Of a stretch of 31,639 nucleotides of DNA, positions 24,798 to 31,639 are shown one piece after another. The stretch is from Gracilimonas sp040877545 (lineage in GTDB: Bacteria > Bacteroidota > Rhodothermia > Balneolales > Balneolaceae). The stretch spans positions 1 to 31,639 of the forward strand of contig JBBDNN010000027.1 of the NCBI GenBank assembly GCA_040877545.1, in the 5' to 3' direction. The position numbers and the translations under genes are program-made. Numbering within the stretch: position 1 is the first letter of the stretch; each line of letters opens with the position of its first letter. A model generated the notes under the pieces. It had not been told where the DNA came from. It saw only the letters and a program-made list of their open reading frames with translations, and searched no databases.

Positions 24798-26627
24798 ATG
24801 GATTATTCCCGGAACGAAATACAAAAGCAATTTAAGAGCCATCTGGAAACGTTTATTTCTGATCAAAATGAAGAAATACTTGCTGCAGTTTATGAATTAG
24901 GCAGATGTGCAATTAAAGAAGGAATCGGTGAACTCGAAGTTTTAGGTTTATATCATGAATCCCTTGACAGGATAAATGAAAGACAGAATGATACAAACGG
25001 CCATAATAAACCTATACTTGCTCTGGATTTTTTAACCGAGTTTCTGGCTCCGTACGAAATGAGGCAGCGAGGATTCAAGGACCTGATAACTCAACTTAAC
25101 GAGCAAAACCAATTATTAAGGAAAGAGGTTGAAGAGCGGGTAAAAACACAAGAAGAATTAAGAAGTAGCAAAGAGTACTTTCAACATCTTATTGAAAATG
25201 CCCTGGATATAATCACTGTAGCAAATTACAACGGCACTATCCGGTACGCAAGTCCTGCTATAGAAAAAATTCTGGGATATTTGCCTGATAATTTGGTAGG
25301 AAAAAACATATTTGACTACATCCATCCAGATGATATTCAGGAAGTAAAGGAAAGCTTAGCGAATGTGTCTAAAGCGGTGGGTAATACTCTAACTATTGAA
25401 TTCAGGATTAAGCATAATGATGAATCCTGGACTTATCTCGAAAGTATTGCCAAGAATGTAAGGGATTTAAGAGACGGGCCCGGCGTAATCGTGAATTCAC
25501 GTGATGTAACCGAGCGGGTTCAAAATCATCAGAAGCTGCAACAAAGCCAGCAGAAAATTGCGGTTGCTCAACAGATTGCCCATTTAGGTAGTTGGGAGTG
25601 GGATGTGAATGAGGATGAATTGAATTGGTCTGCCGAAATGAGTTCCATTTACGGATTACCTCAGGGGGCGTGCCCAGAATCATTTGAAGCATATCTTGCT
25701 TATATACATCCCGAAGATGTTGACAGAACTTCCGAAATTCTGGGAAAAGCTTTTGAAACGGGTTCTGATTTTGAATTTGAACATCGGATAATCCGTGCTG
25801 ATGGTGAACAAAGGACATTATACTGCAAAGGCGGGGTCAAAACAGATAAGCATGGCACTCCTGTTGAAATGGTGGGTATCGGGCAGGATATATCAAGAAT
25901 GAAAGAGGCGGAAGAGCAGCTTCGCGAATACAGCGAAACGCTTAAAAGCTTTATGGCAAAAGAAGAAAAAACGAGGGAAGAAGAAAGAATTCGTATTGCA
26001 CGCGAGATTCACGATGAGTTAGGACAAATGCTAACTGTGTTGAAGTTGGATATTTCAATGGTTGCAAATGATGCTAAACAAGAATTTGGAACGGGAAAAA
26101 AGCCTGCCTTTATTAATGAAATAAGTTCAATAACATCTAATATTGATACCATCATAAAATCTGTTCAGCGCATCTCCAAAGATTTGAGGCCCGATATATT
26201 CGACCACCTGGGATTGGATGAAGCATTGCAATGGCAGGCTAAAGAATTTGAGAAAAGGACCGGCATAAAATGCATAATGAACAATACAGCTAATTGTATA
26301 GAGCAATTGGTAGACGAACGTTCAATAGCTATTTACCGAATATTCCAGGAAACTCTGACAAATGTTCTAAGGCATGCCGATGCAACGCAGGTTGATATTT
26401 CTTTATCTCAGAACAAGCAGTTTTTCATTCTTAATATAAAAGACAATGGGAAAGGAATTACCCAAAAGAAACTTAAACAATCGAATTCACTGGGAATAAT
26501 TGGCATGAGGGAAAGAAGCCAATTTTTACGTGGAGATATTAAATTTGAAAGTGAAAAAGGAAAAGGAACTACTGTAACTTTGAAAATACCTTTAAATGAA
26601 ACCGCGAAGATTGTAAACGGTTCATAA
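24798..26627 (+). CDS. Histidine kinase with N-terminal RsbU-type (RsbT-binding) domain, two PAS domains and HisKA_3
   Basis: Soluble sensor kinase of 609 aa and likely output of the stressosome. Residues 1-95 match the RsbU N-terminal domain (AVYELGRCAIKEGIGELEVL, then DFLTEFLAPYEMRQRGFKD), which in RsbU binds RsbT. A coiled coil (about 100-125) leads to PAS1 (about 127-240, LIENALDIITVANYNG) and PAS2 (about 255-370, with YIHPEDVDR and GIGQDIS). A second coiled coil precedes the HisKA_3 box IAREIHDELGQ (His405), the N box QETLTNVLRHA, G1 IKDNGKGI and G2 NSLGIIGMRER. No transmembrane segment is seen. This kinase family usually pairs with a NarL/LuxR-type regulator, and none lies nearby. RsbT control is inferred from domain and position. 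Confidence 0.92.
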   Translation: MDYSRNEIQKQFKSHLETFISDQNEEILAAVYELGRCAIKEGIGELEVLGLYHESLDRINERQNDTNGHNKPILALDFLTEFLAPYEMRQRGFKDLITQLNEQNQLLRKEVEERVKTQEELRSSKEYFQHLIENALDIITVANYNGTIRYASPAIEKILGYLPDNLVGKNIFDYIHPDDIQEVKESLANVSKAVGNTLTIEFRIKHNDESWTYLESIAKNVRDLRDGPGVIVNSRDVTERVQNHQKLQQSQQKIAVAQQIAHLGSWEWDVNEDELNWSAEMSSIYGLPQGACPESFEAYLAYIHPEDVDRTSEILGKAFETGSDFEFEHRIIRADGEQRTLYCKGGVKTDKHGTPVEMVGIGQDISRMKEAEEQLREYSETLKSFMAKEEKTREEERIRIAREIHDELGQMLTVLKLDISMVANDAKQEFGTGKKPAFINEISSITSNIDTIIKSVQRISKDLRPDIFDHLGLDEALQWQAKEFEKRTGIKCIMNNTANCIEQLVDERSIAIYRIFQETLTNVLRHADATQVDISLSQNKQFFILNIKDNGKGITQKKLKQSNSLGIIGMRERSQFLRGDIKFESEKGKGTTVTLKIPLNETAKIVNGS

Positions 26628-26644
26628 TACAGAGGAAATCTCTT

Positions 26645-27067
26645 TTATGCTGAATTTTCCGGCAACTCAAATATTAAACGAAGCTTGGTTCCACCTTCAC
26701 TGTAACTTACTTCATCAGCATATTCTTCCATCAAAAATACTCCTCTTCCACTGGTCTTAAGTAGGTTTTCGTCAGCCAAAGGGTCAGGTATTTCTTCAGG
26801 ATTAAAACCTTTTCCTTCATCTTTTGTTTCAAAAACTAGTTTTGAAGCCTGTGGATTTAGAAAAGCTTTTAAGGTTACTTTTTTTGATTCATCTAACTTA
26901 TTTCCGTGAATGATACTATTGGTAACCGCCTCTGAAACAGCGAGCATTAGTTTGGCATAAAGCTCGTTATCAATCCCCAGTTCCTGTTGAATAGCTGTGA
27001 GTAAACCTTCAACCTTTTCTACTTCTTCGTAGCTGGATTGTAATGTAAGTTCTTGCAGTAATTTCAT
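26645..27067 (-). CDS. RsbW-like anti-sigma/GHKL ATPase
   Basis: Small ATP-binding regulator of 140 aa. N box LAVSEAVTNSIIHGN, G1 DEGKGFNPEEIPDPLADENL and G2 SGRGVFLMEEYADEV place it in the RsbW/SpoIIAB anti-sigma kinase group: the RG-x-x-LM-x-x-x-x-DEV ending and the PDP segment differ from the RsbT-like gene in this window. Such proteins bind a sigma factor or phosphorylate an RsbV-type STAS protein; neither candidate partner is beside it. It lies 3 nt downstream of the dehydrogenase gene in the same operon and converges on the histidine kinase, with only 17 nt between the stops. A functional link to the stressosome is possible but not shown. Confidence 0.88.
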   Translation of the reverse strand: MKLLQELTLQSSYEEVEKVEGLLTAIQQELGIDNELYAKLMLAVSEAVTNSIIHGNKLDESKKVTLKAFLNPQASKLVFETKDEGKGFNPEEIPDPLADENLLKTSGRGVFLMEEYADEVSYSEGGTKLRLIFELPENSA

Positions 27068-27070
27068 TTC

Positions 27071-28378
27071 CTAAGCATAAATGCCACGCAACTTCAATGT
27101 TGTAGCCACCCGATCAATAGCATACACATAAGCTGCTTGACGGAGCGTAATACTATACTTTTCACTCCCAAGAAACAAGTTATCAAAACCTTCTCTCATC
27201 ATCCTGTTTAGCCTGCGATTTACTCGTTCTTCAGTCCAAAAATAACCATGACGATCTTGCACCCATTCAAAATATGACACGGTAACACCGCCGGCATTTG
27301 CAAGAATATCAGGTATTACCATAATTCCTTTTTCTTCCAGTATTTTGTCAGCATTAGCAGTAACCGGTCCATTTGCCCCTTCGGCTATTATCTTGGCCTT
27401 AATACTGCCGGCATTTTCCTTATTGATTTGATCTTCTTTGGCGGCCGGTATCAATACATCACATTTTAATTCCAAAAGGTCTTTATTGGTGATGGTTTCT
27501 GCCCCGCTAAAACCTTCCAGCGAATAACCATTATTCATGGAATATTTCAAAGCTTCAGTAATATCAATTCCCCCTTTATTAAAGTAACCGCCACTCACAT
27601 CACTGATTCCTATAATTTTTGCACCTTGCTCATACATCAATTTGGCTGAAACGGAACCTACATTACCAAATCCCTGCACAACTATGGATGTATTGCTAGG
27701 GGAGATGCGCAGTTTGCCTAAAGCTGCGAGTGTGCATGTAACTACACCCCGCCCGGTAGCTTCTTTTCTGCCTTTAGAGCCGCCGAGAATAATTGGCTTT
27801 CCGGTAACAACGGCAGTTTCTGATTTTTTCTGTTTCATACTATACGTATCCATGATCCAGGCCATGGTCTGTTCATTGGTATTCATATCAGGAGCCGGTA
27901 TATCCCGGTCGGGGCCGAAAACATCAAGCATATTAGCAGTATACCTTCGGGTTAGCCGTTCTAGCTCACTCTGAGATAGTTCTTTGGGATTAACCCTCAC
28001 ACCGCCTTTAGCTCCTCCAAACGGAACATTTACAACAGCACATTTCCATGTCATCCAGGCGGCTAATGCTTTTACTTCATCAAGAGTTACATTCTCAGAA
28101 TAACGAATCCCGCCTTTTGATGGCCCCAGAATACTGTTGTGAATTACCCGGTACCCTTCAAAAACTTCGATGCGGCCATCATCCATATTAACCGGAATGG
28201 AAACAACCACTATTTTTTCGGGGCTTGATAAATATTTAAAAACTCCTTCATTTAGGTTCAGAATTTCTGCTGCAAAATGGAACCGCTCCATCATGGAGGC
28301 AAAGGGAGAATCCTGGGTAAGATGGGGAACCGGTTCTTTATAGTAACCGGAGGTAAGAGAATCTTTTACGTTTGGCAT
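27071..28378 (-). CDS. gdhA: Glutamate dehydrogenase (Glu/Leu/Phe/Val dehydrogenase family)
   Basis: Interconverts glutamate and 2-oxoglutarate plus ammonia. The 435 aa match the hexameric bacterial/archaeal class of about 420-450 aa. The substrate domain has the catalytic Lys region WKCAVVNVPFGGAKGGVRVNP and the catalytic Asp in IPAPDMNTNEQTMAW; GRKEATGRGV follows. The nucleotide domain has VQGFGNVGSVSAKLM and IGISDVSGGYFN, then AEGANGPVT and DILANAGGVTVSYFEWVQ. The cofactor (NAD or NADP) cannot be decided by eye. It is the first gene of a two-gene operon with the RsbW-like gene. The start has no SD; the upstream region to 28890 is non-coding. Confidence 0.93.
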   Translation of the reverse strand: MPNVKDSLTSGYYKEPVPHLTQDSPFASMMERFHFAAEILNLNEGVFKYLSSPEKIVVVSIPVNMDDGRIEVFEGYRVIHNSILGPSKGGIRYSENVTLDEVKALAAWMTWKCAVVNVPFGGAKGGVRVNPKELSQSELERLTRRYTANMLDVFGPDRDIPAPDMNTNEQTMAWIMDTYSMKQKKSETAVVTGKPIILGGSKGRKEATGRGVVTCTLAALGKLRISPSNTSIVVQGFGNVGSVSAKLMYEQGAKIIGISDVSGGYFNKGGIDITEALKYSMNNGYSLEGFSGAETITNKDLLELKCDVLIPAAKEDQINKENAGSIKAKIIAEGANGPVTANADKILEEKGIMVIPDILANAGGVTVSYFEWVQDRHGYFWTEERVNRRLNRMMREGFDNLFLGSEKYSITLRQAAYVYAIDRVATTLKLRGIYA

Positions 28379-28890
28379 TTTCTGTAATGATATGTGGCAA
28401 ATTAGCTCAAAAAAGCGGTTCCAAATATAAAGGGAATAATATTAACTATTGTGACTATATCAGAAAAAAACAGCCTTTTTTTAGCATTCGTTTTCTATAA
28501 ATAAACAGCTAAAATTATTAGGTAGAACTACAGATTTTAAGCAAAATATTTAAGAATGTTATGGGATTACTAAGAAAGGATGAGGCTTCTTCCGAAAAGA
28601 CAACCTTAATAATATTCACTACTTTTTTGGTAAATTCTAATCAGCAACAATTATTTACTTTGCCAAATGTTTTAATGAGAATGATAATAGCCTTAGTCTT
28701 CATCCTTATTTCTGCCATAAACCTGATATAAGGGCGGAATTATTGGGTTTCATTGGCTATTGATATTTAAAAGCAAATATCTCATACTAAGGGTGCTCGT
28801 TTCAGCGGGTGCGTTTTTTTGTTTGCAGTCCATATTTTTTAGGAATTTTTAAATTAACAGTCATCAACTAGTAAATAACGTAGATGTATT
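28379..28890. other. 512-nt intergenic region between gdhA and the HNH gene
   Basis: AT-rich, with divergent genes on either side, so it should hold both promoters. Seen in it: a perfect 7-bp hairpin GATATTT (28762-28768) / AAATATC (28775-28781); a direct repeat GGGTGC (28791-28796 and 28807-28812) followed by a T run; and a 56-codon open frame at 28561-28731 ending in a hydrophobic stretch (MIIALVFILISAINLI), which lacks any further support. No tRNA or known RNA was recognised. Confidence 0.55.
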
Positions 28891-29391
28891 ATGAACGCAA
28901 ACGTACTGGTTTTAAATCAGGATTATCAACCGCTTAGTATTTGTTCAGTACAACGTTCCATGAAGTTGCTTTTTTTAGAGAAGGCAGAACTGTTGCACGA
29001 TGATCCTAATAAAGAACTGCGCACCATCAGACAATCTTTTCAATTTCCCTCAGTCATTCGTTTGAGAAGTTATATTCGCCTGCCGTACACAAGAATTGTA
29101 CTCTCAAGGCGAAACGTTATGCGGCGGGATGATTTTACGTGTCAGTATTGTGGCAAAAAATCAGATCTGACCATAGATCATATCATTCCTAAAAGCAGGG
29201 GAGGAAAAGATTCCTGGGAAAATCTGACTACAGCTTGTGATAAATGTAACGTTCGCAAGGGAAACCAAACCCCCAGAGAAGCAAGCATGCCCCTCAAGAG
29301 AAAGCCATACCGTCCTATACCAATTACTTTCTTCAGAGACTCTACCGGCGGCGTACAGGAGCCGTGGAAACCATATTTATATATGACCTAA
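28891..29391 (+). CDS. HNH endonuclease family protein
   Basis: Stand-alone HNH protein of 166 aa. The N-terminus VLVLNQDYQPLSICSVQRSMKL is the typical lead of a chromosomal HNH family widespread in bacteria. The nuclease core at about 85-130 has two Zn-binding CxxC pairs (CQYCGKK and CDKCN) around the catalytic DHIIPKSRGG and the Asn of NLTTAC. This is the McrA/HNH_5-like fold; its biological substrate is unknown. There is no methyltransferase, toxin partner or phage gene near, so it is more likely a housekeeping or genome-maintenance nuclease than restriction or homing. It has its own upstream region, and mnmA follows after 182 nt. Confidence 0.88.
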   Translation: MNANVLVLNQDYQPLSICSVQRSMKLLFLEKAELLHDDPNKELRTIRQSFQFPSVIRLRSYIRLPYTRIVLSRRNVMRRDDFTCQYCGKKSDLTIDHIIPKSRGGKDSWENLTTACDKCNVRKGNQTPREASMPLKRKPYRPIPITFFRDSTGGVQEPWKPYLYMT

Positions 29392-29399
29392 GAGAACTT

Positions 29400-29442
29400 C
29401 GAACGCCGGGCATCAAACGCCGAAATCTTGAACGGTGAATAC
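29400..29442. repeat. Degenerate 14-nt tandem repeat, three copies
   Basis: CGAACGCCGGGCAT (29400-29413), CAAACGCCGAAATC (29414-29427) and a weaker copy TGAACGGTGAATAC (29429-29442) share the core (A)AACG..G. The repeat starts 9 nt after the HNH stop and is more GC-rich than its surroundings. It may be the remains of an intergenic micro-repeat; no function assigned. Confidence 0.4.
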
Positions 29443-29573
29443 TGAGCCTCTTGCACCTTTTTAGAAATCCCTATCCCGCTCATAACATTTATTGATTTGG
29501 CTAACTATCAACCGATAATAAAAAGCCTTATCTTTGGTTTCTCTCAAGTCAAGAAGTAAGTAATTTTATATCT

Positions 29574-30704
29574 ATGAGTAAAAAAGGCAGAGTATTAGTA
29601 GCAATGAGTGGCGGCGTAGATTCATCCGTAGCAGCAGTAATGTTACAGGAGCAAGGCTATGAAGTCATCGGTATCACCATGAAAACCTGGGATTATCATC
29701 GTAGCGGTGGAAATTCAGGAAAGGAGACTGGCTGTTGTACAGTAGAATCTATGAATGATGCACGTCATATTGCTGTAAATCATGGATTCAAGCATTTTAT
29801 TGTTGATATCCGTGATGAATTCGGAGATTGGGTAATCGATCGTTTTGTCGAAGATTATTTGGATGGAAGAACACCAAACCCTTGTGTTTTATGTAATACT
29901 CATATCAAATGGGCTGCCTTATTAAGAAGGGCAGATAATCTTGGCTGCGATTTTATAGCTACGGGTCATTATGCGAAAGTTCGTGAAGAAAACGGACGCT
30001 ATGTTATTTCCAGAGGCCATGATCCTAAAAAAGATCAATCCTATGCCCTATGGGGAGTCGCTCAAAAACATCTGGCACGCACTATCTTCCCGTTGGGAGA
30101 ATATCCCAAAACAGAAATTCGAAAGATTGCAGAAGAGCATGGTTTAGTAAATGTGGCTAATAAACCAGATTCCTATGAAATTTGCTTTGTGCCGGATGAT
30201 AATTACCGAAGATTTCTAAAAGATCGTGTTCCCGGTTTGGAAGAAAAAGTTTCTGGTGGAAAATTTGTCGATAAAAACGGAAATATTGTTGGAGAACATG
30301 AAGGATATCCATTCTATACTATTGGGCAACGCCGTGGCCTTGATTTGGCTCTGGGAACTCCCGTATATGTAACAGATATAAACCCAATCACCAATGTAAT
30401 TACCATTGGGGCAAAAGAGGATTTAGTTAGCTCTACATTAAAAGCCGGAGAAATGAATCTTATTAAGTATGATAAAATTCCCCGGGAAAAGATGGAAGTA
30501 ACCGGTGCAATAAGATATAACGATGAAGGTGCTGTTGGCTATCTTACTCAAACAGGTGATGAAGAGATGGAAGTTCATTTCCCTGCAGGCCGGGAAGCCA
30601 TTACTCCGGGTCAGGCCATAGTTTGTTACGAAGGTGATGATGTGCTGGCCGGGGGCTGGATCAAAAAAGTAAGTGTGGGAATGGAAGATTTAATCCCTGC
30701 CTGA
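29574..30704 (+). CDS. mnmA: tRNA-specific 2-thiouridylase MnmA
   Basis: Makes 2-thiouridine at the wobble U34 of tRNA-Lys, -Glu and -Gln, with sulfur delivered as a persulfide. The 376 aa contain the ATP-pyrophosphatase P-loop AMSGGVDSSVAAV at the N-terminus and both catalytic cysteines: Cys104 (TPNPCVLCN) and Cys204 (YEICFVPDDNYR). Other conserved blocks are ATGHYAKV, KDQSYALWGV and YTIGQRRGLDLALGTPVYV, followed by the C-terminal beta-barrel. The GCCTVESMNDARH segment near residue 60 is typical of the family in this superphylum. It is an independent gene, 182 nt after HNH and 67 nt before the DUF4412-like gene. The ATG has no clear SD. Confidence 0.97.
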   Translation: MSKKGRVLVAMSGGVDSSVAAVMLQEQGYEVIGITMKTWDYHRSGGNSGKETGCCTVESMNDARHIAVNHGFKHFIVDIRDEFGDWVIDRFVEDYLDGRTPNPCVLCNTHIKWAALLRRADNLGCDFIATGHYAKVREENGRYVISRGHDPKKDQSYALWGVAQKHLARTIFPLGEYPKTEIRKIAEEHGLVNVANKPDSYEICFVPDDNYRRFLKDRVPGLEEKVSGGKFVDKNGNIVGEHEGYPFYTIGQRRGLDLALGTPVYVTDINPITNVITIGAKEDLVSSTLKAGEMNLIKYDKIPREKMEVTGAIRYNDEGAVGYLTQTGDEEMEVHFPAGREAITPGQAIVCYEGDDVLAGGWIKKVSVGMEDLIPA

Positions 30705-30771
30705 TTTCCCTGCGTAACAAGAACAGTAGTTCAGCGTTTAAGAAATCGTCAACACAAATAATATTATTAAA

Positions 30772-31527
30772 ATGAATACAAAAAACATATTTATTACTGC
30801 TCTTTTACTCTTGTTTGCAGTATCCACATCTGAGATAAGTGCTCAGTTCCAGGGAAAAATAGAAATGAAAACCTATGGAGAGAATAAAGGTACTGTAGAG
30901 GAAAATATATTGAACATGTATATAACTTCCGATCGAATTATGGTAAAGGGCGAGGATAATTTTAGCCTGGCAGATAATGTAAATGCTGAAGGCTTATTGA
31001 TTCGCAACGATAAAAAAGACTTTATTATGATGGTTGGGGATAATCAGGCTATTCAGGTTACAAAACCTGAAATAGAAGGCATGATTGAAATGTTCTCAAG
31101 TTGGGGCGGGGCTTCTCAAACACCATCTGAAAGTACACCTCCAAATTATAGCTTTTCAGAACGCACACGAACTATTTTAGGGAAAGAATGTGCTGAAATG
31201 GTTATTGAAGATGAGAATTCAGAAAACCATCTTTCCGTCTGGTTAACACCAAACATTGACATTAACTGGGGGATGCTGGCTGAACCTTGGAAAAATATTC
31301 CACAAAGCATGGAGAAAGAGATTAATGGAATGTCACAGGACCTGCTTTTCCAGGGAAAGAATTTTCCACTTTTAGTTGAGTCTCACGAAGGAGGCGTCAC
31401 GAAAACCCTCTTTGAAGTAACAAGTATGGAAGAGTCGAATATTGCCAAAGCAATGGTTGAAATACCTTCTGGAATTACTCTTATCGGCGCGAAGGAATTT
31501 ATGTTTAATATGATGATGCAGCGTTAA
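30772..31527 (+). CDS. Secreted DUF4412-like protein
   Basis: Exported protein of 251 aa with unknown function. The signal peptide is NIFITALLLLFAVSTSEISA, cut before QFQGKIEMK. The mature part is mostly beta-strands: it opens FQGKIEMKTYGEN, continues with MYITSDRIMVKGED and later LGKECAEMVIEDENSENHLSVWLTP, then ends in MVEIPSGITLIGAKEFM. This is the layout of DUF4412 (related to LolA/LppX-like folds in some descriptions), where a GGxxC/LGKEC-type strand precedes an acidic hairpin. It has a single Cys in the mature part and no lipobox. It sits alone and ends at a terminator. Family call from memory of the pattern. Confidence 0.7.
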   Translation: MNTKNIFITALLLLFAVSTSEISAQFQGKIEMKTYGENKGTVEENILNMYITSDRIMVKGEDNFSLADNVNAEGLLIRNDKKDFIMMVGDNQAIQVTKPEIEGMIEMFSSWGGASQTPSESTPPNYSFSERTRTILGKECAEMVIEDENSENHLSVWLTPNIDINWGMLAEPWKNIPQSMEKEINGMSQDLLFQGKNFPLLVESHEGGVTKTLFEVTSMEESNIAKAMVEIPSGITLIGAKEFMFNMMMQR

Positions 31528-31557
31528 TCCACGCTTGTACCGGATTACCTGTTTTTT

Positions 31558-31595
31558 ATAAAAGCTGTTCATAATATGAGCAGCTTTTATTTTAT
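31558..31595 (+). terminator. Hairpin terminator after the DUF4412-like gene, possibly bidirectional
   Basis: ATAAAAGCTG (31558-31567) pairs with CAGCTTTTAT (31581-31590), extended inward by TTCATA/TATGAG with one G-T wobble. T-rich tracts lie on both sides (31552-31557 and 31586-31595, the latter broken by one A), so it could act on transcripts from either strand. Confidence 0.8.
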
Positions 31596-31607
31596 TGGTC
31601 CCAGCCG

Positions 31608-31637
31608 AGGGTTTAAAACCCTGCACTTTCAGTGCAG
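31608..31637. repeat. Double hairpin of REP-like appearance at the window end
   Basis: Two adjoining palindromes: AGGGTTT (31608-31614) / AAACCCT (31616-31622), and CTGCACT (31621-31627) / AGTGCAG (31631-31637) with a TTC loop. They share two bases. The element lies just beyond the terminator and is cut by the window end, so its full size is unknown. Confidence 0.5.
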
Positions 31638-31639
31638 CA

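Noticed and set aside
26628..26644. Hairpin between the convergent kinase and RsbW-like genes
   Set aside because: The stem is only AGAG/CTCT with a short T run; too weak to call a terminator.
22155..28378. Search for sigma-B, RsbV, RsbU phosphatase or a LuxR-type regulator near the stressosome
   Set aside because: None present; the two PP2C/GHKL genes that might be confused with them are RsbX-like (no N-terminal domain) and RsbW-like.
28561..28731. 56-codon open frame with a hydrophobic C-terminus in the gdhA-HNH gap
   Set aside because: No SD, no recognisable family, low-complexity composition and AT-rich surroundings; frames of this size are expected by chance. Conservation of the peptide in related genomes would be needed.
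28891..29391. HNH gene as part of a restriction, homing or phage module
   Set aside because: No methyltransferase, intron or intein borders, terminase or other phage gene is nearby, and the N-terminus matches a common stand-alone chromosomal family.

Overview
The window looks like chromosomal DNA of a marine or halophilic member of the Bacteroidota/Balneolota group (Balneola/Gracilimonas type). The reasons are: a DnaE with an N-terminal DnaQ-like exonuclease that begins like the flavobacterial fused form as I recall it; dnaE directly followed by a thioredoxin gene, an order I recall from this superphylum; AT-rich leaders that mostly lack a Shine-Dalgarno sequence; a DUF4412-type secreted protein; and an HNH protein of the kind common there. 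This assignment rests on recollection of families, not on a search. No rRNA, tRNA, CRISPR array, complete insertion sequence or phage module was seen.

Layout. 61-4489 (minus): an RND efflux permease and its lipoprotein adaptor, with no outer-membrane channel inside the window. 4595-6118 (minus): a secreted transglutaminase-like protein, divergent from an LPP20-like lipoprotein (6257-6820, plus) that ends at a strong terminator. 6932-9662 (minus): a two-gene DNA-repair unit, ATP-dependent DNA ligase plus beta-CASP metallo-beta-lactamase exonuclease. 9759-10691 (minus): OxyR. 10780-11049 (plus): acylphosphatase. 11301-15935 (plus): fused exonuclease-DnaE, then thioredoxin, then a terminator. 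16227-21749 (plus): a complete tripartite RND efflux operon (adaptor, pump, TolC-like channel).

22155-26627 (plus) is the most interesting part: a stressosome module in the order RsbR-like, RsbS-like, RsbT-like kinase and RsbX-like phosphatase. The next gene codes for a histidine kinase whose N-terminus is an RsbU-type RsbT-binding domain, followed by two PAS domains and a HisKA_3/HATPase core. No RsbU phosphatase, RsbV, sigma-B or response regulator lies beside it. The inferred circuit is that stress releases RsbT from the RsbR/RsbS complex, RsbT then binds the kinase instead of a PP2C phosphatase, and RsbX resets the complex. A convergent minus-strand pair follows at 26645-28378: an RsbW-like GHKL ATPase downstream of a Glu/Leu-type dehydrogenase.

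28379-28890 is a 512-nt stretch without a convincing gene. After it come an HNH endonuclease (28891-29391), the tRNA 2-thiouridylase MnmA (29574-30704), a secreted DUF4412-like protein (30772-31527) with a terminator, and a double-hairpin repeat cut by the window end.
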